From Streptomyces sp. man185 (GTDB lineage Bacteria; Actinomycetota; Actinomycetes; Streptomycetales; Streptomycetaceae), in assembly GCA_002551355.1 (NCBI GenBank), contig NTHE01000021.1, forward strand, positions 1 to 64,000: a stretch of 64,000 bases of DNA, in the 5' to 3' direction. This document shows, in pieces, positions 9,068 through 17,765 of the stretch. A model generated the notes under the pieces. It ran no database searches, had not been told where the DNA came from, and saw nothing but the letters and a program-made list of their open reading frames with translations. Each line of letters opens with the position of its first letter. Within the stretch, counting starts at the first letter, position 1. A program made the position numbers and the translations under genes.

Positions 9068-9112
9068 CGGCCCACCCCTCCTTCGTCCCACCCCTCACCC
9101 CTCACTGCCTCC

Positions 9113-9126
9113 AGGGAGCGCTCCCG
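9113..9126. promoter_or_regulatory. CebR box immediately before bglC (12/14)
   Basis: AGGGAGCGCTCCCG keeps the 12-bp palindromic core GGGAGCGCTCCC and ends one base before the bglC ATG. It also supplies the bglC ribosome site, so a bound CebR could roadblock transcription into bglC. Confidence 0.7.
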
Positions 9127-9127
9127 C

Positions 9128-10597
9128 ATGACAGCCGTCCGACCCGACACGGTCCCGCAGCAGGCCCTCGCCGCCACCGCCCCCTTCCCGACCGGCTTCC
9201 TGTGGGGCGCGGCCACCGCCGCGTACCAGGTGGAAGGCGCGGCCACTGCCATGGGCCGCACCCCGTCCATCTGGGACACCTTCAGCCACACCCCCGGCAA
9301 GGTCCTGAACGGCGACACCGGGGACGTGGCCGCCGACCACTTCCACCGCTACCGGGACGACGTCGCCCTGATGAAGCGCCTCGGGCTCCAGGCGTACCGC
9401 TTCTCCGTCTCCTGGTCCCGGGTCCAGCCCACCGGCCGGGGCCCCGCCGTCGAACGCGGCCTGGACTTCTACCGCTCGCTCGTCGACGAACTGCTCATCG
9501 CCGGCATCACGCCCGTCGCCACGCTCTACCACTGGGACCTGCCCCAGGAGTTGGAGGACGCGGGCGGCTGGCCCGAGCGCGCGACCGCCGAACGGTTCGC
9601 GGACTACGCGGCCATCATGGCCCGCGCGCTGGGCGACCGGGTCGCGATGTGGACCACGCTGAACGAGCCCTGGTGCTCGGCCTTCCTCGGTTACGGATCC
9701 GGGGTCCACGCCCCCGGCCGCACCGAACCGGCCGCCGCGCTGCGGGCCGCCCACCACCTCAACCTCGCCCACGGCCGGGCGACCGAGGCGCTGCGCGCGA
9801 ACCTCCCCGCTGCCGCGCAGACCTCGGTCACCCTCAACCTCCACCAGGTGCGCCCGCTGACCGGCAGCGCGGCGGACGCGGACGCGGCGCGCCGGATCGA
9901 CGCGGTGGGCAACCGGGTCTTCACGGGCCCGATGCTGAAGGGCGCGTACCCGGAAGACCTTCTGACCGACACCGAACGCATCGTCAACTGGACCGAGTTG
10001 ATCCACGAGGGCGACCTGGCCGCGATCGCGCGGCCGATCGACGTCCTCGGCGTCAACTACTACACGCCCACCATCGTCAGCACGCCCGCCTCCGGCTCCG
10101 GGGACACCCGCAACGACGGCCACGGCAGCAGCGACCACTCCCCGTGGCCCGGCTCCGAGCACGTGGCCTTCCACCTGGCCGAGGGCAAGCCGCGCACCGC
10201 CATGAACTGGTCGGTCGACCCGAACGGCCTGCACGCCCTCCTCATGGACGTCTCGCGCGAGCACCCTGACCTGCCGCTGATGGTCACCGAGAACGGGGCC
10301 GCCTTCGACGACGCCCCGGACGCGGACGGCCGGGTCCACGACCCCGAGCGGATCGCCTATCTGCGCGGCCACCTGGAGGCGGTACGCCGGGCGGCGGCCG
10401 ACGGGGCGGACGTCCGGGGCTACTTCCTCTGGTCGCTGATGGACAACTTCGAGTGGGGTTACGGCTACGCGAAGCGTTTCGGCGCGGTGTACGTCGACTA
10501 CGCGACCCAGCGCCGTACGCCGAAGTCCAGCGCCCACTGGTACGGCGACGTGATCGCCCGCCACGCGCTGCCCCCGGCGACCGGCCCGGCCGCCTGA
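9128..10597 (+). CDS. bglC: beta-glucosidase, GH1 (cytosolic cellobiase)
   Basis: Hydrolyses imported cellobiose and cellotriose to glucose in the cytoplasm. The 489-residue protein shows the GH1 signature [15 protein letters not shown] near the N-terminus, the acid/base glutamate in TTLNEPW (Glu180), the nucleophile in MVTENGAAF (Glu388), and the C-terminal [18 protein letters not shown] aglycone loop. There is no signal peptide, as expected for a partner of an ABC importer. It is the last gene of cebEFG-bglC. Its stop codon lies in the first of three exact 30-bp tandem repeats that run into the terminator. Confidence 0.94.
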   Translation: MTAVRPDTVPQQALAATAPFPTGFLWGAATAAYQVEGAATAMGRTPSIWDTFSHTPGKVLNGDTGDVAADHFHRYRDDVALMKRLGLQAYRFSVSWSRVQPTGRGPAVERGLDFYRSLVDELLIAGITPVATLYHWDLPQELEDAGGWPERATAERFADYAAIMARALGDRVAMWTTLNEPWCSAFLGYGSGVHAPGRTEPAAALRAAHHLNLAHGRATEALRANLPAAAQTSVTLNLHQVRPLTGSAADADAARRIDAVGNRVFTGPMLKGAYPEDLLTDTERIVNWTELIHEGDLAAIARPIDVLGVNYYTPTIVSTPASGSGDTRNDGHGSSDHSPWPGSEHVAFHLAEGKPRTAMNWSVDPNGLHALLMDVSREHPDLPLMVTENGAAFDDAPDADGRVHDPERIAYLRGHLEAVRRAAADGADVRGYFLWSLMDNFEWGYGYAKRFGAVYVDYATQRRTPKSSAHWYGDVIARHALPPATGPAA

Positions 10598-10680
10598 TCC
10601 ACGAACGCGGTGGTCCCGGCCGCCTGATCCACGAACGCGGTGGTCCCGGCCGCCTGATCCACGAACGCGGTGGTCCCGGC
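10591..10680 (+). repeat. three exact 30-bp tandem repeats spanning the bglC stop
   Basis: Units 10591-10620, 10621-10650 and 10651-10680 are identical. Each starts CGCCTGATCC and contains CGAACGCGGTGGTCCCGG. The TGA in unit 1 is the bglC stop, and since 30 is a multiple of three, units 2 and 3 put further TGA codons in the same frame. Confidence 0.95.
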
Positions 10681-10706
10681 CGCCCCGACCGGGACCACCG
10701 CGTTCG
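10662..10706 (+). terminator. bglC terminator with multiplied left arm
   Basis: An 18-bp perfect stem pairs 10662-10679 (CGAACGCGGTGGTCCCGG) with 10689-10706 across a 9-nt loop. Because 10662-10679 is the third tandem copy, the arms at 10602 and 10632 could pair with the same right arm, giving alternative hairpins. Confidence 0.8.
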
Positions 10707-10714
10707 CACGCCTC

Positions 10715-10728
10715 TGGGAGCGCTCCCA
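10715..10728. promoter_or_regulatory. CebR operator upstream of cebR (perfect)
   Basis: TGGGAGCGCTCCCA, identical to the cebE operator. It is followed at 10730-10735 by TACACT, a plausible -10, so it probably mediates autorepression of cebR. Confidence 0.88.
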
Positions 10729-10820
10729 CTACACTGTCCGTGCCCCCGCCGGGGTGATCGTTCCAGGACTTGGATTGACGTTACGGCTGTGAGAAATTGA
10801 CCGGGAACGGGGAGGCAGCC

Positions 10821-11858
10821 ATGGCGGCAGCGCGAGTACGGAGCGGCGGGCGGCCCACGCTCGAAGAGGTGGCGGCCCGGGCCGGGGTCGGCCGGGGCAC
10901 CGCCTCGCGGGTCATCAACGGCTCGCCCCGGGTCAGCGAAGCGACCCGGGAGGCGGTCGAGGCGGCCGTCGCCGAGCTGGGCTACGTCCCCAACCGCGCG
11001 GCCCGCGCCCTCGCCGGCAACCGCACCGACGCCATCGCGCTGGTGGTGCCCGAGCCCGAGACCCGCTTCTTCGCCGAGCCGTACTTCTCCGCGATAGTGC
11101 GCGGAGTCGGCGCGGCCCTGGCGGACACCGAGATGCAACTGCTCCTCACCCTCGTCGGCAACGACCGCGAGCGCCGCCGCCTCGCCCAGTACCTCACCGC
11201 CCACCGCGTCGACGGGGTCCTCCTGGTCGCCGTGCACGCGGACGACCCGCTGCCGGAGCTGCTGGAACAGCTGGGCATGCCCTGTGTGATCAGCGGCGCC
11301 CGGCACGCGGCCGAGACGCTGCCGTCGGTCGACTCCGACAACTTCGAGGGCGCACGGGCCGCCGTCGAGCACCTGGTCTCCCGGGGCCGCCGTCAGGTCG
11401 CCACGATCACCGGCCGCCTGGAGGTCTACGGCGCCCAGCGCCGCCTGGACGGCTACCGCGCGGCCCTCTCCGCCGCCGGCCTGGCCCCCGACGAGCGCCT
11501 CATCGCCCCCGCCGACTTCACCGAGGAAGGCGGCGCCAAGGCCATGCGCGACCTCCTGGCCCGCCGCCCCGGCCTCGACGCGGTCTTCGTCGCCTCCGAC
11601 GTGATGGCCGCCGGCGCCCGCCAGGTCCTGCGCGAGGCGGACCGCCGCGTCCCCGAGGACGTCGCCCTGATCGGCTTCGACGACTCGGTGGTCGCCCGCC
11701 ACATGCACCCGGCCCTCACCAGCGTCCGTCAGCCCATAGAGGAGATGGGTCGCCGCATGACCCAGCTCCTCCTGGACGAGATCGCTGGCCGCGCCCCGGG
11801 CGACGAACGCCCTTCGTTGGTGCTGCCCACGGAACTGGTGGTCCGCGAGTCGTCGTGA
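10821..11858 (+). CDS. cebR: LacI-family cello-oligosaccharide-responsive repressor
   Basis: Represses the ceb operon and is released by cellobiose-type inducers in studied streptomycetes; in plant-pathogenic species the homologue also controls virulence. The 345-residue protein has a LacI helix-turn-helix at about 12-65 (PTLEEVAARAGVGRGTASRVINGSPRVS, then the hinge helix NRAARALAGNRT). A periplasmic-binding-protein-like effector domain follows, ending DEIAGRAPGDERPSLVLPTELVVRES. ATG at 10821 has GGGGAGG upstream; a TTG at 10797 would add eight residues. It is transcribed in the same direction as the operon but separated by the bglC terminator. Confidence 0.93.
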   Translation: MAAARVRSGGRPTLEEVAARAGVGRGTASRVINGSPRVSEATREAVEAAVAELGYVPNRAARALAGNRTDAIALVVPEPETRFFAEPYFSAIVRGVGAALADTEMQLLLTLVGNDRERRRLAQYLTAHRVDGVLLVAVHADDPLPELLEQLGMPCVISGARHAAETLPSVDSDNFEGARAAVEHLVSRGRRQVATITGRLEVYGAQRRLDGYRAALSAAGLAPDERLIAPADFTEEGGAKAMRDLLARRPGLDAVFVASDVMAAGARQVLREADRRVPEDVALIGFDDSVVARHMHPALTSVRQPIEEMGRRMTQLLLDEIAGRAPGDERPSLVLPTELVVRESS

Positions 11859-11891
11859 CCGGTGCGGGTGTGTGGCGGTGCCGAATGGGCG

Positions 11892-12083
11892 GTGGCGCTC
11901 GTTCGGCTGAGCGAAAGGCACACCGCCGAACCCGGGGTGGACGAGGATCAGATCGATGTGGTCACGCTCACACCCGGGGAGAACGTCACCGGGACCGTCA
12001 CCGGCAAGGGTGTCTTCGACGCCCAGTATGTGACGTACACCGACGGCCTCATCGGAGACAGTGTCCGCGGCGACGTCTCCTGA
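11892..12083 (+). CDS. small hypothetical protein or gene remnant
   Basis: About 63 codons with strong GC3 bias (GVDEDQIDVVTLTPGENV, then VFDAQYVTYTDGLIGDSV) between cebR and the tRNA-His terminator. GTG at 11892 is a possible start but lacks a clear ribosome site; an in-frame GTG lies at 11862. I do not recognise the sequence. The bias suggests that it is or was coding, and it may be the tail of a decayed gene. Confidence 0.35.
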   Translation: MALVRLSERHTAEPGVDEDQIDVVTLTPGENVTGTVTGKGVFDAQYVTYTDGLIGDSVRGDVS

Positions 12084-12134
12084 GGGACGGCCACCACCCG
12101 GCGCGGCCGCTGACCCCGCGCACCACCGAAAGCA

Positions 12135-12166
12135 GAAGGGCCCCGGTCCGAAGACCGGGGCCCTTC
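12135..12166. terminator. bidirectional terminator beside tRNA-His
   Basis: Perfect 14-bp stem (GAAGGGCCCCGGTC, 12135-12148, with 12153-12166) and a four-base loop, 6 bp from the 3' end of the tRNA gene. It can end tRNA transcripts leftward and anything read rightward from cebR. Confidence 0.8.
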
Positions 12167-12172
12167 CTTCAG

Positions 12173-12246
12173 GGTGAGTAACGGGACTTGAACCCGCGAC
12201 ATCCTGGACCACAACCAGGTGCTCTGCCAGCTGAGCTATACCCACC
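12173..12246 (-). tRNA. tRNA-His (anticodon GTG)
   Basis: The minus strand folds as a cloverleaf. The acceptor stem is GTGGGTA/TACTCAC with discriminator C and the extra G(-1) diagnostic of tRNA-His. The anticodon loop TTGTGGT carries GTG, and the T loop is GGTTCAAGTCC. The 3' CCA is not encoded. Confidence 0.95.
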
Positions 12247-12365
12247 ATGTCGCCCGGTCGTTTCCGACCGGCCGAGAAAAAGTGTACAGGGTCCGGGAGG
12301 GTGCTCGCGCCCCCGTTTCCCGGGGCCGGTTCACGGGCGCTTGCACGCCCGTGACCAGCGGGTTC

Positions 12366-12971
12366 CTACGGTGCGGCCGGGGCCGACAGGCGCGCCGCGA
12401 TCTCCTTGGCGCGCTCGGAGTCCGGGCCGGGCTGCGGTACGAAGACCGCCTCCCGGTAGTAGCGGAGCTCCGTGATGGAGTCACGGATGTCCGCCAGCGC
12501 CCGGTGGTTGCCGTTCTTGTCCGGGCTGTTGAAGTACGCCCGGGGGTACCAGCGCCGCGCCAGCTCCTTGACCGAGGACACGTCCACGATCCGGTAGTGG
12601 AGGTATCCCTCCAGATCCCGCATGTCCCGCGCCAGGAAGCCGCGGTCGGTGCCGACCGAGTTTCCGCAGAGCGGGGCCTTGCCGGGCTCTTTCACATGCT
12701 CACGGACGTAGGCCAGGACCTGCTCCTCGGCGTCCGCCAGGGTGGTGCCCCCGGCCAGCTCGTCGAGGAGGCCCGAGGCGGTGTGCATCTGCCGCACCAC
12801 CTCGGGCATGGTCTCCAGGGCCGCGTCCGGCGGGCGGATCACGATGTCCACCCCTTCGCCGAGCACGTTCAGCTCCGAGTCGGTGACCAGCGCGGCCACC
12901 TCGATGAGTGCGTCGTCCGTCAACGAGAGCCCGGTCATCTCGCAGTCGATCCACACCATGCGGTCGTTCAT
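12366..12971 (-). CDS. orn: oligoribonuclease (DEDDh 3'-5' exoribonuclease)
   Basis: Degrades 2-5 nt RNA fragments and pGpG, closing the c-di-GMP turnover pathway. The 201-residue protein starts [15 protein letters not shown], the ExoI motif with DxE, and carries the DEDDh C-terminal [10 protein letters not shown] motif, both as in Orn. I prefer the ATG at 12971 over the one at 12992, because the family begins right before the first strand and this start removes a 7-residue extension. It follows adpA by 10 bp on the same strand. That adpA-orn order is conserved in Streptomyces, where orn loss affects development. Confidence 0.93.
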   Translation of the reverse strand: MNDRMVWIDCEMTGLSLTDDALIEVAALVTDSELNVLGEGVDIVIRPPDAALETMPEVVRQMHTASGLLDELAGGTTLADAEEQVLAYVREHVKEPGKAPLCGNSVGTDRGFLARDMRDLEGYLHYRIVDVSSVKELARRWYPRAYFNSPDKNGNHRALADIRDSITELRYYREAVFVPQPGPDSERAKEIAARLSAPAAP

Positions 12972-12981
12972 GAGCCCCACC

Positions 12982-14199
12982 CTACGGGGCACTCCGCTGT
13001 CCCGGCAGGGCCGGGCGTCCGGGAACGAACGCGTCAGGGCCGGGCAGGGAGTGATCCCCGGGCCCCATCGAAGCCGCCACGGCGACCGGCGCGGCGGACA
13101 GGGGCGAGCCCCGGCGTCCGGACGGCGGCCCCTGGCTGGGCACCATCGTCTCGACCACCGTCGCGGCGCTCTCCGCCACCCCCTGCGGACGACGGGCCCG
13201 ATAGGCGGCCCGGTACGCGGCGGGGGAGGAGCCGAGCTGGCGGCGGAAGTGCCCGCGCAGCGCGACCGGGGAGCGGAAGCCGCAGCGGCCGGCGACCTCG
13301 TCGACCGAGTAGTCGGAGGTCTCCAGCAGTCGCTGCGCCTGCAGCACCCGCTGGGTGATCAGCCACTGCAGCGGTGCGCTGCCGGTGAGCGAACGGAACC
13401 TGCGGTCGAAGGTCCGCCTGCTCATGTAGGCGCGCGCCGCGAGCGTCTCCACGTCGAACTGCTCGTGCAGATGCTCCAGGGCCCAGGCCACGACCTCGGC
13501 GAGCGGGTCGGACCCGATCTCCTCCGGTAAAGACCTGTCCAGGTAGCGCTCCTGCCCGCCACTGCGCCGCGGCGGCACGACGAGCCGGCGGGCGAGTGCC
13601 CCGGCGGCCTCCGTGCCGTGGTCGGTGCGGACTATATGGAGGCAGAGATCGATCCCGGCGGCCGTGCCGGCGGAGGTGAGCACATCGCCGTCGTCCACGA
13701 ACAGCTCGCGCGGATCGACGTGCACCGACGGATAGCGCTTGGCCAGCGTCGGCGCGTACATCCAGTGCGTGGTGGCCGGCCGGCCGTCCAGCAGGCCGGC
13801 GGCCGCGAGCACGAAGGCTCCCGTGCACAGACCGACGATGCGGGCGCCCTCCTCGTGGGCGCGCCGCAGCGCGTCCAGTGCCTCGGCGGGCGGCGGCGAG
13901 GTGATCGACCGCCAGGCGGGCACCACCACGGTGCCGGCCCTGCTGATCGCCTCCAGGCCGTACGGCGCGGTGAGTTCGAGCCCACCGGTGGTACGCAGCG
14001 GTCCTTCCTCGCCGCCACAGACCAGCAGGCGGTAGCGGGGAACCCCCGCGTCCTGCCGGTCGATCCCGAAAACGGAGAGCGGGATGGAGCTCTCGAAGAT
14101 AGGGCCGCCGCTGAAGAGCAGCACGGCAACGACTTCCCGGCGTCGCCGCCCGGTCAGCTTGCGTGCGGCCTCGGTCGCGGCGGCGGAGTCCTGGCTCAT
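12982..14199 (-). CDS. adpA: AdpA, pleiotropic developmental activator (GlxA/AraC type)
   Basis: Master regulator of morphological development and secondary metabolism. The 405-residue protein has an N-terminal DJ-1/PfpI-like domain (about 25-200, with [29 protein letters not shown]) and a C-terminal AraC DNA-binding domain (about 220-320, with [15 protein letters not shown] and [26 protein letters not shown]). A single TTA leucine codon lies at 13530-13528, in DRSLPEEI in the interdomain linker, exactly where known adpA genes carry their bldA-dependent TTA. Orn follows 10 bp downstream. The long gene-free upstream region fits the complex control known for this gene. Confidence 0.96.
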   Translation of the reverse strand: MSQDSAAATEAARKLTGRRRREVVAVLLFSGGPIFESSIPLSVFGIDRQDAGVPRYRLLVCGGEEGPLRTTGGLELTAPYGLEAISRAGTVVVPAWRSITSPPPAEALDALRRAHEEGARIVGLCTGAFVLAAAGLLDGRPATTHWMYAPTLAKRYPSVHVDPRELFVDDGDVLTSAGTAAGIDLCLHIVRTDHGTEAAGALARRLVVPPRRSGGQERYLDRSLPEEIGSDPLAEVVAWALEHLHEQFDVETLAARAYMSRRTFDRRFRSLTGSAPLQWLITQRVLQAQRLLETSDYSVDEVAGRCGFRSPVALRGHFRRQLGSSPAAYRAAYRARRPQGVAESAATVVETMVPSQGPPSGRRGSPLSAAPVAVAASMGPGDHSLPGPDAFVPGRPALPGQRSAP

Positions 14200-14508
14200 G
14201 ACGCTAAGCCCCCCTCGGTGTTCGCGTCTCCCTGGTCCTTACGGGCCTGTCGCTCCTGCACGTTTCCCCTCGGTGTCGCACGTGTCCCCAGTCTCCGATT
14301 TCCAAGATCGAATCTACTGCGTCGCGTGGTCCCGCCGTGACACCTTCCCCCACCAGCTCAATGTCGATAAGGAAACGTGGCGTGAAGCGTTCGATCACGA
14401 AGCGTTCCACCTGCGAAGCGCACAGGGAAGTGCCCTTCGACAACGTGGCCCGTCCGCGTCGGGTGAAAGCGTACCGCGCGGTCCGTTCCTGCCTGGTGGG
14501 CGGTGGGT

Positions 14509-14526
14509 TGTCCGGCCATCCGGCCA
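14509..14526 (-). promoter_or_regulatory. candidate AdpA binding-site pair (autoregulation)
   Basis: On the minus strand TGGCCGGATGGCCGGACA contains two adjacent near-matches to the AdpA consensus TGGCSNGWWY: TGGCCGGATG (9/10) and an overlapping weaker TGGCCGGACA. It is about 310 bp upstream of the adpA start. AdpA autorepression is established in S. griseus; binding here is inferred. Confidence 0.35.
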
Positions 14527-15111
14527 AGGGTCCGGCACTCGGGCGAAGTTGGCTGAAAAACATCGGTTGTGTGTGCTGTATCCGGTCACGCCGGGCGCAC
14601 AACCGCCGTGTGACGGCCGCGCCGGTGCGCTCCCTCGTGGCCGTGAGTCATGGCGTGTTCGGACCGCCGCGGGCGGATGCGGCGGGCCGTTGCCGCGCGG
14701 TCGGGGCCGAGTTCCCGCAGGGCCGCATTACCGACCGATGTGCCGTGGGGCACGAGAACGGCGGGTGCCGGCCGCCGACCGGGGGCGCCCGGCGGACCTC
14801 CGCGCCCGCCGGCCCGGGCACCCTCGCCGGACCCGGCTCGAACGGTGGCCGCGAGTGGCTCGGCGACGGGTCACTCCTCGGGGTGACGGCCCGGCGGCGG
14901 TGTGGCCAACAGGGACCGGGTACGGGCCTCGCCACCGCCCGCGGCGGGCGGCCGCGGGCCGTCGCGGAAAACAGGACGCCCGCTGGTGTTCGCCTCCTCC
15001 GAGGCCCGTGTACGACACAACCGGCATTGCCATCCCGGACAGGCTCGGGCATGCTCCCTCCAGCGTCACGCACGCTTTTGCGGGGGTCTGGGCGATGGAG
15101 GAGTGACGCCG

Positions 15112-15125
15112 TACCCTTGGGGGTA
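15112..15125. promoter_or_regulatory. TACCC/GGGTA palindrome upstream of usp
   Basis: TACCCTTGGGGGTA resembles the copper-sensing CsoR type operator (TACCC, short spacer, GGGTA) but its centre is 4 bp. It lies about 100 bp upstream of the universal stress protein start. Confidence 0.3.
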
Positions 15126-15221
15126 TGGGGTTGGGAAGATGATTCCCGGACAGAGCTTCACCGCCAGCTGACCTCTCGAAACCGTTCCCTCCTCACGAGG
15201 ACTCTCTTCGCCGAGACACCG

Positions 15222-15743
15222 ATGGCCGGTCACGAAATCCCTGAACCCAAAGACCGCAAGCCGGTAGCCGACCCCGGGTCGGAGCCGCGGACGGTCGAAG
15301 AAGCACGCCATGCGTGCGATCCCGCCTTCCGGCACGGAGTCGTGGTCGGTTTCGACGGCTCCACGTCCAGTGAGCGGGCCCTCGCCTACGCCATCGGCAT
15401 GGCCGGCCGCTCGGGCTCCGGCCTGATCATCGTCCACGTCGCCAACCGGCTGCCGACCACCGTCTGGGCGGGCTGCGAGCCCCCCGTCTTCGTCGACGTC
15501 CCCGACCACCGCACCGAGGTCCTCGGCCTGGAGCTGGCCTGCGCGGACTACCTCTCCGAGGTTCCCTGGGTGCTCGTCGAGCGCGGCGGCGACATCTGCC
15601 ACGAGCTGGAGGAGGTCGGCCGGGAGTACGCCGCCGACGCCATCGTCGTGGGCTCCACGCACGGCATCGTCGGCCGGATCTTCGGGTCGGTGGCCGGCCG
15701 CCTCGCCCGCCGCGCGCAACGCCCCGTCATCGTCATCCCCTGA
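15222..15743 (+). CDS. universal stress protein, UspA family
   Basis: Single-domain cytosolic ATP-binding-type Usp, 173 residues. After a 45-residue hydrophilic N-terminal extension, the fold starts at HGVVVGFDGSTSSERALAYAIGMA. The C-terminal phosphate-binding segment is IVVGSTHGIVGRIFGSVAGRLARRAQRPVIVIP, close to the canonical G-x2-G-x9-G(S/T) loop. ATG at 15222 is the best fit to the family, although only a weak ACGAGG is found about 20 nt upstream. The gene is monocistronic and ends at an excellent terminator. Function in this strain is unknown; homologues respond to hypoxia, starvation or copper. Confidence 0.85.
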   Translation: MAGHEIPEPKDRKPVADPGSEPRTVEEARHACDPAFRHGVVVGFDGSTSSERALAYAIGMAGRSGSGLIIVHVANRLPTTVWAGCEPPVFVDVPDHRTEVLGLELACADYLSEVPWVLVERGGDICHELEEVGREYAADAIVVGSTHGIVGRIFGSVAGRLARRAQRPVIVIP

Positions 15744-15797
15744 GCGGCACCCGAAGCGACCCATGGCCTGAGGGGCCGCCAGAACGCCCTGTGGCAG

Positions 15798-15848
15798 CAC
15801 GCGTTGGGCCCCGTACCGTCGCGGAGACGGTACGGGGCCCAACGCGTG
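15798..15848. terminator. bidirectional terminator, usp / glmS
   Basis: Perfect 22-bp stem (left arm 15798-15819 starting CACGCGTTGGGCCCC; right arm 15827-15848) with a 7-nt loop, between two convergent genes. Confidence 0.92.
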
Positions 15849-15860
15849 TCTCGGGGCCGT

Positions 15861-17690
15861 CTACTCGACCGTCACGGACTTCGCCAGGTTGCGCGGCTTG
15901 TCGATGTCCCGGCCCATCGCGAGGGCCGTGTGGTACGCGAACAGCTGGAGCGGGATGCCCATGAGGATCGGGTCCAGCTCGTTCTCGTTCTTCGGCACGA
16001 CGATGGTGTGGTCGGCCTTCTCCTGCACCTGGTGGGCCACGGCGAGGATCCGGCCGCTGCGGGCCTTGATCTCCTCCATCGCGGCGCGGTTCTTCTCCAG
16101 CAGGTCGTCGTTCGGCACGATCGCCACGGTCGGCATCGCGGGCTCGATCAGCGCGAGCGGGCCGTGCTTCAGCTCGGACGCCGGATATGCCTCGGCGTGG
16201 ATGTACGAGACCTCCTTCAGCTTCAGCGACGCCTCGCGGGCCACCGGATAGCCGCGCACCCGGCCGATGAACATCATCGACTTGGCGTCCGCGTACTCCG
16301 CCGCGAGCCGCTTGATCTCGTCCTCGTTCGCGAGGATCTCGCTGATCTGCTCGGGCAGCCTGCGCAGCCCGTCGATGATCCGCTTGCCGTCCGCGACCGA
16401 CAGGTCACGGATCCGGCCCAGGTGCAGCGCGAGCAGCGCGAAGGCGACCACGGTGTTGGTGAAGCACTTGGTGGAGACCACGCAGACCTCCGGGCCCGCG
16501 TGGACGTACGTACCGCCGTCGGCCTCCCGGGCGATCGCGGAGCCGACCACGTTGACCACGCCGAGCACCCGGGCGCCCTTGCGCTTCAGCTCCTGGACGG
16601 CGGCCAGCACGTCGTACGTCTCGCCCGACTGGGAGACCGCGACGTACAGGGTGTCGGGGTCGACGACCGGGTTGCGGTAGCGGAACTCGGAGGCCGGCTC
16701 GGCGTCGGCGGGGATACGCGCCAGCTCCTCGATGAGCTGGGCGCCGATCTGGCCCGCGTGGTACGAGGTGCCGCAGCCGAGGATCTTGATCCGGCGCACC
16801 CCGCGCGCCTCGCGGGCGTCCAGGTTGAGGCCGCCCAGGTGCACGGTGGAGAACCGGTCGTCGATCCGGCCGCGCAGGACGCGGTCCACGGCGTCGGCCT
16901 GCTCGGAGATCTCCTTGTGCATGTACGTGTCGTGGCCGCCCATGTCGTACGACTCGGCCTCCCACTCCACGGTGGTCGGCGTGGCCGTCGTGGTCGAGCC
17001 CTCCGTGGTGTACGTACGGAAGTCGTCGGCCTTCAGCGTGGCCATCTCGCCGTCGTCCAGCGTGACGACCTGGCGGGTGTGGGCGACCAGGGCGGCGACG
17101 TCGGAGGCGACGAACATCTCCTTCTCGCCGATGCCGAGGACGACCGGGGAGCCGTTGCGGGCGACCACGATGCGGTCGTTGAAGTCGGCGTGCAGCACGG
17201 CGATGCCGTAGGTGCCCTCGACGTGGCGCAGCGCCTCGCGGACCTTCTCCTCCAGGGTGTCCGCCTGGGCCCGGGCGATCAGGTGGACCAGCACCTCGGT
17301 GTCGGTCTCGGAGAGGAAGACGATGCCGTCGGCGGTGAGCTTGGCCCGCAGCTCGGAGGCGTTGTCGATGATCCCGTTGTGGACGACGGCGACCTTGTTC
17401 TCCGCGTCCAGGTGCGGGTGGGCGTTCTCGTCGCTCGGCGCGCCGTGGGTGGCCCAGCGGGTGTGGGCGATGCCGGTGGTGCCGGCGAACCGCTTGGGGA
17501 CCTTGGCCTCCAGCTCACGGACCCGGCCCTTGGCCTTGACCATCTTCAGCGTGCCCGGCCTGCCCGCCGCGGCCTTGCCGGTGATGACGATGCCCGCGGA
17601 GTCGTACCCCCGGTACTCCAGCCGCTGCAGGCCTTCCAGCAGCAGCGGAGCGACGTCACGCTTCCCGATGTATCCGACGATCCCGCACAT
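15861..17690 (-). CDS. glmS: glutamine:fructose-6-phosphate aminotransferase (isomerising)
   Basis: Makes glucosamine-6-phosphate from fructose-6-phosphate and glutamine, the first step to UDP-GlcNAc for the cell wall. The 609-residue protein starts MCGIVGYIGKRD, with the N-terminal nucleophile Cys2 of the class II glutamine amidotransferase. It contains GYDSAG and HTRWATHG, then two SIS isomerase domains (GCGTSYHAGQIG, VAVSQSGETYD), and ends in the conserved KSVTVE. ATG at 17690 is fixed by the need for Cys at position 2. No glmS ribozyme is seen upstream. A small gene lies 75 bp upstream on the same strand. Streptomyces often have two glmS copies. Confidence 0.96.
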   Translation of the reverse strand: MCGIVGYIGKRDVAPLLLEGLQRLEYRGYDSAGIVITGKAAAGRPGTLKMVKAKGRVRELEAKVPKRFAGTTGIAHTRWATHGAPSDENAHPHLDAENKVAVVHNGIIDNASELRAKLTADGIVFLSETDTEVLVHLIARAQADTLEEKVREALRHVEGTYGIAVLHADFNDRIVVARNGSPVVLGIGEKEMFVASDVAALVAHTRQVVTLDDGEMATLKADDFRTYTTEGSTTTATPTTVEWEAESYDMGGHDTYMHKEISEQADAVDRVLRGRIDDRFSTVHLGGLNLDAREARGVRRIKILGCGTSYHAGQIGAQLIEELARIPADAEPASEFRYRNPVVDPDTLYVAVSQSGETYDVLAAVQELKRKGARVLGVVNVVGSAIAREADGGTYVHAGPEVCVVSTKCFTNTVVAFALLALHLGRIRDLSVADGKRIIDGLRRLPEQISEILANEDEIKRLAAEYADAKSMMFIGRVRGYPVAREASLKLKEVSYIHAEAYPASELKHGPLALIEPAMPTVAIVPNDDLLEKNRAAMEEIKARSGRILAVAHQVQEKADHTIVVPKNENELDPILMGIPLQLFAYHTALAMGRDIDKPRNLAKSVTVE

Positions 17691-17765
17691 GGATTCTCTG
17701 CCCCTCCATCGACGTACACGTACACACAAGCGTTGCGGCGCCCCGCGCACGGGCGCCCGGCTCGC

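Larger units (their letters stand above)
14200..15221. other. about 1 kb gene-free region upstream of adpA and usp
   Basis: Open frames exist on both strands, but none has coherent GC3 bias, a recognisable domain or a ribosome site. I read this as the adpA promoter and leader plus the usp promoter. It holds a candidate AdpA site pair (14509-14526), a TACCC/GGGTA palindrome (15112-15125) and an inverted repeat GGGAA-5-TTCCC (15133-15147). Confidence 0.55.

Noticed and set aside
10284..12248. Long minus-strand frame antisense to bglC end and cebR, containing repeated [10 protein letters not shown] and [14 protein letters not shown] units
   Set aside because: The repeats come from the 30-bp DNA tandem array, and the rest is shadow of cebR and tRNA-His.
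14204..14602. Minus-strand open frame in the adpA upstream region as a small gene
   Set aside because: No ribosome site, poor codon-position bias and no domain; fits untranslated promoter DNA.
17690..17765. glmS ribozyme upstream of glmS
   Set aside because: The 75-bp gap has none of the conserved core, and streptomycetes are not known to use it.
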